Below are positions 12,401 through 24,400 of a stretch of DNA of 64,000 nt, in pieces. Origin of the DNA: Chaunax sp. Z400 (taxonomy: Eukaryota > Chordata > Actinopteri > Lophiiformes > Chaunacidae); assembly GCA_037577475.1 (NCBI GenBank), contig CM075192.1, forward strand, positions 8,085,408 to 8,149,407, written 5' to 3'. Under the pieces are notes generated by a model. The model had not been told where the DNA came from. It worked only from the letters and a program-made list of their open reading frames with translations, and made no database searches. The position numbers and the translations under genes are program-made. Position 1 is the stretch's first letter; each line of letters opens with the position of its first letter.

Positions 12401-15400
12401 CAGTCATTCTGCTTCATGATCCTCTAAAGGTGTTTGTTTGTTTTTATTCAGGTGGCTATGGAGCAAAACCTGGAGGTGGCAAATTACCCTTTGGTACAAA
12501 AACCTCTTTACATTTTTGCAAATGTTTGGTTTAACTCTATGGCATCAGTGAAAATCAAGGGTTTATTGATGTGTCATATTACAATGTTTCAGGTTACGGT
12601 GGTTTTGGTAGAGGTGGTCCTGGACTTCCTGGAGGACAAGGTGGCCTTGGGTCAAAGCCTGGTTATCCCATTGGAACCGGTGAGTGTTTTTGCAAATATA
12701 GGCTACTATTAATTGACTATGGAGTAGAAAGGTAGAAAAAAAGAAAACAATACAAAGATGTATTTTTTTCTTTCTGCAGGGGTGGGACCCGAGGGCATCT
12801 CACCTGCTCAGGCTAAAGCTGCCAAATATGGTAACCAACCACATTCATTGCCAAAATTACGGTTTCCTGTCAAGACAAGCCTGATGCAAAACGTCATTAC
12901 AGAACGTATTTGTATCCTTGTATGTCTTTGCTATGTGCTGTAGGTTACGCTGGTGTTGGTGGTGTTGGCGGCGTCGGCGGCGTCGGCGGCATTGGTGGCT
13001 TTGGCGGCGGCGGCGGCGGCTTTGGCGGCGGCGTTGGCGGCGTCGGTGGTGTTGGTGCCGTTGGTGGTGCTGGAGGTGCTGGTGGCTTTGGAGGGGTTGG
13101 AGGCGTTGGAACTGTTGGCACTGGTGGATTTTATCCAGGACAGATTCCAGGAGGTATATTATCTAGTCAGAGGATGTAAGAAAAACCCAAACTAAAAGTC
13201 TATAACCATGACTGTAAGGTTCATTCCACATCAAACAGCAGAATTGTTGGATGGTGGAAAATTAAAGGATAAATTTGCCAATCTGAGGCTTCAAAACCAA
13301 ATTTACTACAATTGTCATTCTCTCTGTTTTTTCAATGTACTTTACTTGTAAAAATTTTATCATATGCTTTCCTATCTTTAAATATTTTACAGGAGGGTAT
13401 GGAGCTGCATCAAAGGCTGCTAAATATGGTGAGAGCACTGATTTCTTTGGGTATTATAGGAGAAGATTTAAAACCACATCAGCATACAGTACATCTTTTT
13501 TACAACTGTATACTACCTATTCAGTCTTGGGTGAATAAGTCCAGGGGAACTTAAAAGCACCTTGAAGTCCCTGTTGATGCGCCACACATTATTGTACAAA
13601 GGTGTTATTTTTTCTCTTACATATTCAGTCATCAGTGAATTCGGTCATGCTCTCGATTTATATTAACCTGTTTGTTCTACTGGTGTTCCCTGGAAAGGAG
13701 TACCAGGAGGAGTGCCTGGGGGAGTGCCTGGAGGAGTGCCAGGAGGAGTACCAGGTGGAGTGCCAGGTGGAGTGCCAGGTGGAGTGCCAGGAGGAGTACC
13801 AGGTGGAGTGCCAGGTGGAGTGCCAGGTGGAGTGCCAGGAGGAGTGCCAGGAGGAGTACCAGGCGGTGTGCCAGGAGGGGCACCACTTGGGGTTCCAGGA
13901 GGATTTCCAAGAATACCAGTGTCTGGTGGATATTTACCAGCAGCTAAAGCTGCTAAATATGGTATGGCGTCCAAAACAAGTCATGTGCTCCTCACCAAAT
14001 GTTAATGTCATTTTAACAACAGGGCATCAACTTTCAATTGCTTGTGCAACTTCAAATGTTGAATGAACAAAGTTGATTCTCTTTCTGTAATTTTTGACTT
14101 GCGTGTTTTGCAAACTGCAGTCCATTTATTATTAAGAAGGAGCTCTTGAATGCACAGTGAAGTCCCTTTTGGCGCTTCACAGTTTACCATACAAATGTGT
14201 GAGCTTCTTATCGGCCGACATAAAAAATGACGGGGTGATATAGTCAGTGTGTCTGTCTGTCGTATCTCACAAACTATACTGTACATACTAGCTTCACCAA
14301 ACTATATATTAACCATGATACGTTGTTGTGCCTTGTGACATTTTGAATTTTCTACAAATTTCATTTTTGACGTTTCCATGGAAACATGATTTTAAGATGA
14401 CTCTGAAGATTGCTCTTCTCCAGAGCATTTATCCAAAAAACTACTCTAGGTTCAGCAAAGGATTGGAGGATACGTTATGTATTCAGATGACGCTTCCTGT
14501 TAGTAGTTGAAAAGTCTTAATAAGTATTTAGAACTACTTTGGGTAAGAACCTTTCGTTTTATATTAACCTGTTCTGCTGATGTTCCCTGGTAAGCAGGAG
14601 TACTGGGAAGAGTGCCAGGAGGAGTACCGGGAGGAGTACCGGGCGGAGTGCCGGGAGGAGTACCGGGCGGAGTACCGGGAGGAGTACCGGGCGGAGTACC
14701 GGGAGGAGTACCGGGCGGAGTACCGGGCGGAGTACCGGGTGGAGTACCGGGAGGAGTTCCTGGAGGATTACCTGGTGGATATTCACCAGCAGCTAAAGCT
14801 GCTAAATACGGTATGATATATGAACTGTTTTCATTATGATATATGTTCAAATATCATTTTGCAATGCCATTTTAAGAAACGGGCCTCAACTTTCAATTCT
14901 TTCAAATGTTGAATAAATATAAAATATTGCTCTTGTGTTTTGCATACTGCAGTCCATGTATTGTTTATTGACAGCTTTCTGACAGAAAGCCTTTCAGAAG
15001 TCAGGTGATGCAGTGGAAAGAGAGACAATGTTCACATATGTCACACATGTCCTGTCTGAAGCACTAGGCCTATTAATTTATTTTTAGATTTACCTGTAGT
15101 TCCCTTTTTCATTCTTTTCATCAGCAGTTTGGTTAGGTTTAGGGCAGCAAACCCACTTTGTATGTTTTAGGTTCAAACCGAACGGTATAGAGATCTTGGT
15201 CAAAGTCGTAGACCTTCCAAGCTCCTTACAGGCAACAAGTATTAACCCATCACAGCACAGTTACATTAGCCAATCACAGCATTGTAGGACAGGGCTAGGC
15301 AAAGCTCTCTTTGGAAAAAATAAAATAGCCATAACAGAGCAGGACAACTAGTAGGAATTGCAGGATACTGTGCTGCTACCACAGCTGATAAATATGGTAA

Positions 15401-18400
15401 ATATATTTTCATAACTCCAAACTTGTTATGTGGTTCCCATGGGTGGATTCTTGTGGATTCTTAGCAGTAGTTCCTTGTGATGGGTGAGGCAGATGATGAC
15501 TAATTAGATTTTGCACCCTGTTTATTATGCCTTTCTCATGCCTAAAGCTCAATCTGATGCTCCTGACCTAGTAGTGACTCTCAGTCTAATGTTACTGTAG
15601 TAGTTTGATTTTGCTGGGAATGTGTCAATGCCCAATTAGTTTGTATGGTATGGAACCATTAGCGCTTGCATGGTCCAGCTGTGTCTGAAACAGGCAGGAA
15701 CTCCAGGGATCCACCCTTTTGGATAAAGGTGTCAATGTAATTGTTCTTGAGAAGGAACTCTGTTCGTGACAGGACACTGAAAACTATCTTGTCTTCCACA
15801 CTTAGCAGTGAGATGGTGAACTGACTTGTTCTCAGAGTTCTCTTTCTTGGGGATCCATCCTTGACACACTTCTTCCCCTGCACCAGATCACCCTTTTTTC
15901 TGCTTGTGCCTGAAGAGTTGTGGGCAGTGCTTGCATTCAGTGTATGGAACTTCACTAAGACCTGAGGCTAATCTGGCTCATTTGACCACCTCCTGGACTT
16001 CCATCCAACTGGGTTACCTCATCATGAATTCAAGCATGAGGAGTTGTTGGCCTATAATGGCTGTTTGTGTCTCAAGCTTTTGTCTCAAGGTGTAATTCTG
16101 GAATGAAGGGAGCACGATTCCTTGCTCTTTCTTTTCCTGCTCTGCCCTGCGCAAGGTCACAGTCTTCTTCTTTAGGATGCTACCGAGTTATCAATTAGCT
16201 TTTCTTCTTCACCTGCCTGTTTGTTGTTGTTTTAGGACTCAAATCCCCTGCTGCTGTATTTCGATGGCCCTATGGTTGACCTGGTGTTCCCTCTCTGTTT
16301 GTGGCCAAAACTCTCTGAACCACAGATGACCATAGCAGCCATCATGGCCTCTTATGCCTCTGCTTGTGTAGTATGCACAGGAAAAAGAGAAAGGCTTCCT
16401 TTTACTGCAGGGGTTGTTTATGGTACCAACTGTACAATATTTACGAGTCATGGACAAAATAGCTTTAAGTACTTGTTCCTAGCTGTTCTAAGTACTCTAA
16501 CTGTGAGCAAACTCAGTCCAAATATAGTATATCAAACCATACCACCAGCTTTACATGGAAATAAATTTGTGTTCCACAGCAGCATGGGTACTAGGAGGGA
16601 GAGGAGTACTGGGAGGAGCAGGACCAGGAGGAACAGGAGGACTGGGAGGCGCCGGACTGGGAGGAACAGGAGGACTGGGAGGCGCCGGACTGGGAGGAAC
16701 AGGAGGACTGGGAGGCGCCGGACTGGGAGGAACAGGAGGACTAGGAGGTGGAGGATATTCTGCTGCTGCTAAAGCTGCCAAATACGGTAATTGGAATTCA
16801 AAGTATTCAAAAATAATGTAAAGAACAACAATGCAGACCAAAATCATAGTATTTTGTGTTGCGTTTGAGTGAGTGACCTATGATTACCTGTTTATTTTAT
16901 TTCTCTCTTTTTATTGCATTAAAGGAGTAATTCCAAGTGGTGCAGGATTAATTCCAGGTGGTGCAGGAGTAATTCCAGGTGGTGCAGGAGTATATCCAGG
17001 TGGTGCAGGAGTATTTCCAGGTGGTGCAGGAGTAATTCCAGGTGGTGCAGGAATATATCCAGGTGGTGCAGGAGTATATCCAGGTGGTGCAGGAATATAT
17101 CCAGGTGGTGCAGGAGTATATCCAGGTGGTGCAGGAGTATATCCAGGTGGTGCAGGAGTATATCCAGGTGGTGCAGGAGTAATTCCAGGTGGTGCAGGAG
17201 TATATCCAGGTGGTGCAGGAGTATATCCAGGTGGTGCAGGAGTATATCCAGGTGGTGCAGGAGTATATCCAGGTGGTGCAGGAGTATATCCAGGTGGTGC
17301 AAGAGTATTTCCAGGTGGTGCAGGAGTATTTCCAGGTGGTGCAGGAGTAATTCCAGGTGGTGGGACAGGTGGTGGAGTAATCCCTGGAAGACTCCCATTT
17401 TTACCAGGATATGAATGTAAGCATACGCCACAGACTTTAAGTCTAAATGAGCAATGATTTTATTGCTTTGGCAACATTCTAATATTAATTTTTATTATAT
17501 TTTTAGATATTCTATATTATTATATTTTATTATAACCTCTTCTGGGCATCTTGTGTTGCAGCTTTGGCAGCTGGGGCTAAGCCTCTTAAATATGGTGAGA
17601 CTGTGATCTTAAATATTTGTCATAGTGTAATTGTTACTGTGTCTTAAGGTGTAACCAGACCTATTTATCTAATGCAGTGCTGATCCATACACTGATTTCT
17701 ATGCACCACATTTTATTTAATAAATCTTTCAATCACAAGTATCAGAGAATTGAGCCTTATATAATGTTGAAAAGTATTTTGTTTGCTAAAATGACAATAA
17801 CAATATCTGACAAGATCTGTCATTTGTAATTTTGTTGTTCATAAAAGTGGAAGAATGGAAGAGTGTAAGTGTTTTATTCACTCCACAACAGGAGGCCTTG
17901 GAGCAGGTCTAGGAGGAGGCCTAGGAAGAGGTGCAGGTCCAGGGGGAGCAGGACAGGTACTTCCTGGTGGCGGCAGCTATGGTGGTAAGTTATTTAGCTG
18001 ATATAATCAGAAAGGTTTTTTACAATAAAAGTGCCTCTGATGTTTCCTTCCTTTGCCTCAACTCCATATGATCTGATTAATGAGGTCACAAACATTATGT
18101 TGTCGTCTCACAGGTTATGGAGTTGGCACTGAACTCAAATTCAAACTCAAATTTATTTATTTTTTTTATTTGAAAAATAATCTGACGTATAATCTAACGT
18201 ATAAATGTATTCTGATAGGTAGGGACAGTTTTCAAAAATTACTTTAATTCATACTGCTTGTTCTTAGATTTGATAAGTGTAAATTAAAGACATATCCTGC
18301 TTCATTTCTCTAAAACAGGTTTTAGAACCGGAGGGCTAGGGGGAACAGGTGGAGCAGGAGGAGTTCCTGGTGGAGGACTAGGGGGTGGACAATACCTTCC

Positions 18401-21400
18401 TGCTTCAAAAGCTGCTAAATATGGTACAATAAATAAACACACAAATATCATACATATCATACATCTGATCCTATTTGTTCATTTAAAAATGTAATGATAT
18501 AGACACATTCATACTTTTCTTGTTGATAGACATTTTTGATAGGTTGGGTACAATTTTAGGATATTGCAAAATTTAACTATTTCCCTTAATTAGGTTTAAC
18601 TGGAGGAGCTGGCGTACTCGTTGGGGCAGGAGGAGCTGGAGGAGGCTTGCCAACAGGAGGACTGGGTGGGACAGGAGGCGCTGGAGCAGGGTTGCCAACA
18701 GGAGGATTGGGTGGGACAGAAGGAGCTGGAGCAGGGTTGCCAACAGGAGGACTGGGTGGGACAGGAGGAGCTGGAGCAGGCTTGCCAACAGGGGGACTGG
18801 GAGGAGGAGCTGTAGGAGGGGTTGGGCCTGAAGGTACAGTATATGCATGTGTATGAAAAGACAGTCGAATACCAAATTCATAACTTATGTGACATCATAA
18901 ATGGTGACAAATTGTTGATAAAAACATTGATGAGGTTATGTTTTTATGCAGGATATCCAGGCGGTGTGAAACCACCAAAATATGGTAAGGAATACCTGGA
19001 AACTATTTCATCATTTAGTCATTTAGTCAAACAATGTCCATCCATCCTGAGTACTGTAGTTGTAATATCCCTCCAGTATGTTCCCTCACCATGGTCTCCT
19101 CTCCAGTGTGGTGTATTCAGAACACCCCAAAGGGAGACATCCTTATCAGGTACCTGATCCCCCTCACCTTTCTCCTTCAGTAAAAAGGAGCAGTGTTTGG
19201 ATGTCTTGTCCAAACTCCTGACCTCATTTCAAATTCTAAGATCTTATTCCTTTTTGTCATGACCCAAATCTCCTGAAACATACAGTAGATGAGGGAACAT
19301 GAATAGACCAGTAAATACGTCACCAGTAAAGTTGCAGTGTCCAAATTATTGCTGATGCAGCACTGACTGCCTCTCAGTTACATAATCCATTTTATTGTCA
19401 CTCATGAACTTCTTTGCTTGGGACAGTAACTCAACTTGAAGTAAGCAATCCTCCATTCCAGAGCTACTATAGACTCAGATTTCAGGTTCAGAGCTTTATC
19501 CCCACCACTAATTTTCTCAGTGAGCACTGAGAATCATGAGCCACATTCCACTGTGTGGTACCGGCTCTACTCGACTTGACTCAACTCGGTATTGAGTACT
19601 TTTCTGCCGGTTGTCTTCCATTGCGGGATAGTACCTCCTCAGGGTAAACTGGTGCCCCGCGAAACTGCCATGGCATAGTCTTCAATGTGACACACACCTC
19701 TCGTCAACCTGTCGTGATCCTCTCATCAGCTGTTTAAAACAGGAATGTCTGCACCTCCTCAATATCACAAATGCAATTTTAAAAAGTTACGGTCGCTAAA
19801 GTAGCTTGCCTGTTTGAGTGTGGCGGCCATTGATTTGTGCGGTGCAGGATACTCTGTGCATGCTAGGCATTGAGCAATCAGAGGTCTGTAACGTATGTGA
19901 CCTTTTAGTAGCTGTTCAGCTCACTTGGAACAACAACAGAGGTTGTATTAAAAAAGTAGTACCAGGTACTTTTTACCTAATGGAAATGCAAAAAGGGTGA
20001 GTAGAGTCGAGTCAAGCCGGCACTACGCAGTGGAAATGGGGCTATAGTCTGAAAAAGCCAGCTACACCTTCAAGTGTTGTCAATGAACATCACAAGCTGA
20101 ATAGTCACAAGGGACAACTCTTGCAGAGCCCCCAGAGATTGATATCCAGAGAATCCATTGAGAATGAAGACACAGCTCTCACTCTCGTAAGAGGTGCCCC
20201 GTGGCTTGTTGTAATGTTCCTGATACTATTCCCACAGTATCCCACCAGGAGACACGGTCATAAACACGGTCTCTTGAAATCCATAAAGCACATGAATACC
20301 AGATGGGTAACCTACCATGACCCCTTTTGGATCCTTCAAGGGTAAACAGCTGCTTCACTGCTCTGCGTTCATGACGGAATCCTCCTAAATCCAAGGATCA
20401 ACAACTGCACAAAGTTTCCTGCAGCACTCTTAAGAAGCTTACGATTAAAAAAAAACATTTAAATGGATACCATCACCGTGGTTTGCCATCTCAATAGGTA
20501 CTGTCTCCAACCTAAATGCAACATTAAAGATGACCCACAATGTTCAGAGCCTTCAGAATCTCAGAGGGATCCCATCAACCCAGCACCTTGCCACTGCATA
20601 AGTTTGCTTTTTGACCATGGAAGTGAACTTCAGCAGGGAAATGGACGAGTCGTCCCATGAGCTTTCCTACCTTGTTTCCTCCGCTCATCAAATTTTGGCC
20701 TAAGGTGTTCTGGTACCAGGCACACTTACAAACCACCTAAGAAGATTCAAGAAAGCTGGATGTTCTGAACATGCATTTGGACTGGAAACATCATCTTCAT
20801 CTTAGTGTCCCTCAGCTGCACTGAGAAAACTCATTTGTTCTCCGGGAAAATCTCCAACACAACAGCACCCAGCTAGGGGATAATGGGTATCCCCACAGCC
20901 AGCCAGTGGCTTTTACTCTGGGTAGTCCAGGCCCTGTCCATGATGGTTCCAGAGCTAGTGCCATGCATATAAGTGAAGTATTTCTATTTTGTACTGTTGC
21001 ACCAACTCTGGCTCCTTATGACAGAGGTGACGTTGCCTGTCTCATGTGTCAGTTTTCGGGGTCAGCAGGCTGAGGCATCTCCCTACACCAATCCCCCAAC
21101 TTGCACCTAACCCTTACATTTGGTATGAAAGGTGTTGGGTCTATAAGGTGGCAGTGTCAGGGGTGAAAGCCTAGTGATCACAAGTAAGCTACCCTCTAAG
21201 GCCTGATTCCATAAGAGGATCCTGGTCTTCCAATTCCGGGGTAGCGCTGTCACAAAGTCACTATTTGTGGAATTTAAAACAGCTCACAGTCCGACCCACA
21301 TCTGATTTAAGTCTGTCAATGCTCATTTGACCAATTTGGCTTGAGTGACTTTACCTGATGCTATTGCCAACAACAATAACAACAACAATAACAGTAAAGA

Positions 21401-24400
21401 TGAGATTACAGGGTCAGTCCGTGATCAATGATCAAGGTCCCCTTTCTTGACTTACCTTCTTACAGTGATAATTAACCATCATTCAGAGATACAGATATAG
21501 ATACAGTTATTTTTCTGTTGTATCTTCGGCCTATTTTTTATTTTTTTTTGTATTGCAGCAGATAAGAGTAGCATCACTTTGCTGACCTCATGTATACCTC
21601 TCTCATTAGGCATCACTGGAGTAGGAGTTTCGGGGCCAGGAGCTACTCCTGTCACTGGTATTAGTGGTGTTCCAGATGGTTCTGCTGTTTTGGTTTCGGG
21701 TGGTACAGGTGTTCCTGGAGAACCAGGTAAGGCTTAGTATACAGTTTCTTATTTTTTTAGATAAGCATTTTTGCATTGTGGATGAGCTTTGTGTTGCCTT
21801 TACAGCAAAGGATGCAGGTCCTTCTGGAACTCCTCAACCAGGTACAGTTTCCTGCCAATAATATTTTATTTCACATGAGATTATAAATCTACTTTGCAAG
21901 AGAGACCTGGCCAAGGTAGCAGCTATACAAAATCACAACATATTAGAGTGGTTTTGAAATTATTTCATTTATTTATAGGGGCCTAAATGGCCTGCACAAG
22001 ACTATATGTCAGAAATACATTTGGTTTATGAACAAGGAAGGCCCCTCAGATCCTCTGCTTCTTCTCTTTTGGCTGGTCCTCATTTGATGATGTTGTTTTC
22101 AGCTGCAAGGCTCCAAGCCGCTCAAACAGCACTCTGGAGGATCTGAGAGGAGCTGAAATTATAGATATTTTTAAACGGAAACTAAAAACCAATCTATTCA
22201 GTCCGACTTTCATGCAGTGTTCTATAATTTTGTGGTTTAAGTATTTAACTATTTAACTGCTATCACAGCATTTTACTGTTTGTCAGAATTTTGTTTTTTA
22301 TTTTCATTTTATCATAAATAAGAAATGTATTCATTATCTCTGCCAGACAGGTTATGTTTTTGCCGGCATTTATTTGTCTGTTTGCAGCATTACTCAGAAA
22401 GTTATGCACAGATTTTGATTACATTTTTTGGAGAGTTAGAGTACGGCCCAAGGAATTATCCATTAGATTTTGGTGGTGATCCATATCATCTGGATCCAAA
22501 GTTTTCTAATATACATCATAGTATGGTCTGGATCCAAGTTACAAGGCTTACAGAACATTTGCTTCTGTGAGATGACAAATAATAAAGCTACAGAAACTAC
22601 TCGATGGATATTCATGAAACTGAGAGGGTTGGGTGGGTAACAGTGAACAACCCATTAATCCAGGATTTTTTTTCACAATACTTATTAACATTGCAACATA
22701 AGGCTTATGGACCACTTTTGTAAATTACACAGAAACTACTCAATGGGTTAACATGAAATTGGGTGGAGGGGTAGGGATTTTTGGATCACTTCCTTTTAAC
22801 ACTGCGAGATCAGGCTTTTTCAGCATGGTTATCAATTATGCATAAAATACTTGATAGATTTTCATGAAACTTGTAATTGGAATTTGGATTAGGGTTTAAT
22901 TTCACGGGACATTTTGGCCTTGGTGGAGGCTTGGCTCTACTGAGTCCCCTACTACTTATTATCTATAGCATCTCAAAAATGTATTATTATTATTCTCATT
23001 AATATTTTTTTGCTTGTGTTGTCTTTTATTATTCGTCTTTAATTATCTTAACTACCCATATTTAATTGTTGTTGTTTAGTCTCTAAACACATTCTAATTT
23101 ATTTTGTTTCATCATCATGGAAAACACCTTGAATTGCATCCAGTTTCTTTGAGAGGTGTTATATAAATAAAGTTTATTGATTAATTGATTGATTTCCTTG
23201 GATATTTACAGAATACACATTTACACAAATTTTGTGTAGTAATATATAGCGTAGAAGAGGAAACTATTGCACTCTATCTTGGGGTGGCTGCAGCTTTGCT
23301 GGGTCATCATTCACCCCTTCCATATTTTCCTCACCCATTTCCTACCCACAGAGCTCATGTGTTGTTTGTATTGCTGCTGCTACAGCTTTTGACCCCCTCT
23401 ATCTTACAGCCTCCGTGTTGTGGCAGCATCAGGTTCATCTCAAAGCTTCTGCCTTTGTTGGTCTCTCTCACTACATGCCTGTTTAAAGTACAATTGATGA
23501 AAACTGGAACCTATTGTCTTTTGGCAGGGCCCACTCCTTTTGCTGAAATTGTCAAGGCCACAGAGGTCCCACAGCCCAGTAAGACTTGATGTTTGCATGA
23601 AACCTTTGAGGGAAGTCGGTGGTATTTAATACATACAGTATCACATTCCAGCTGAATGTAATGTATACACTTCTCTGATGTAGTATGAGACAGACCATTC
23701 AGTATTTGTGATTGTTTCTCCCAAAATAGACATTTTTATTGAATTCTTCCTCCATGTTTACACATATTCAATTATACATTATGTGACTATACAGTACTAA
23801 TAATGTATATAGCTAGAAATCACAGCCTGTGTCTATAGAAGAGAGAGAAATCAGTCAAATTCTATAGAAATCAGTCTGTAACAGTCATTAATGATTTTGC
23901 TAGTAGTATCATGATTCATCACATCACTAAAGAGTGAATCTGTAGTTTTGCCACCAGTACTGTATGGTCTGTCAGATATAGAACATTTACATGACAGCTG
24001 TGCTTCAGACACAATCTTTAAATATCAGGCTTGGTTTCGTGTTGAAAGAAAAGTTCCTGTATCCTGTGTGTTCCCTGTCACTCCCCTGTTAGTTAGTCAT
24101 GGCCACAGGTTGCCCTTTTTTCTCAACAGTACTTGTCTTGTGCTCTACATCCCTTTTTACTAACAGCTAGCTGTGCTTGATGGATTACTTTCATGCAATA
24201 CCTATAATAATAAAAAACAATAACCTATAATAATACCCGCAATTTGTGTGTAATGGCTAATGTGATTTAGTCATTGAATAGACTTTTAGGAGGTATAGTG
24301 ATAGATTGATGCTGGAATATCACCTTCTCACATTTGATTGCTCTTAGATATGAATATGACAATATGAATGTATTAGAGTTAAATTCTAAATCATTGTCAT

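Larger units (their letters stand above)
13548..14995 (+). repeat. Tandem segmental duplication covering elastin window exons 14 and 15
   Basis: Two adjacent copies, about 13548-14140 and 14147-14995. Each runs from an 'aagtccct' intron block through a tatattaacctgtt and ttccctgg acceptor region, a VPGG exon ending KAAKY, and a downstream intron with caactttcaatt, caaatgttgaat and actgcagtcca. Copy 2 is longer because of a repeat (14215-14500) in its 5' intron. The exons share the VPGG repeat and the AAKAAKYG end but differ in repeat number. Confidence 0.85.

Noticed and set aside
13663..14850. Minus-strand open frames of (PPGT)n, looking collagen-like, at 13663-13974 and 14500-14850
   Set aside because: They are the complement of the VPGG exons. 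A 12-nt repeat opens several frames at once. Splice signals, phase and the AAKAAKYG ends fit only the + strand elastin reading.
16919..17431. 170-residue minus-strand frame of HHLDILL repeats
   Set aside because: Antisense shadow of the 21-nt repeat in elastin window exon 17.
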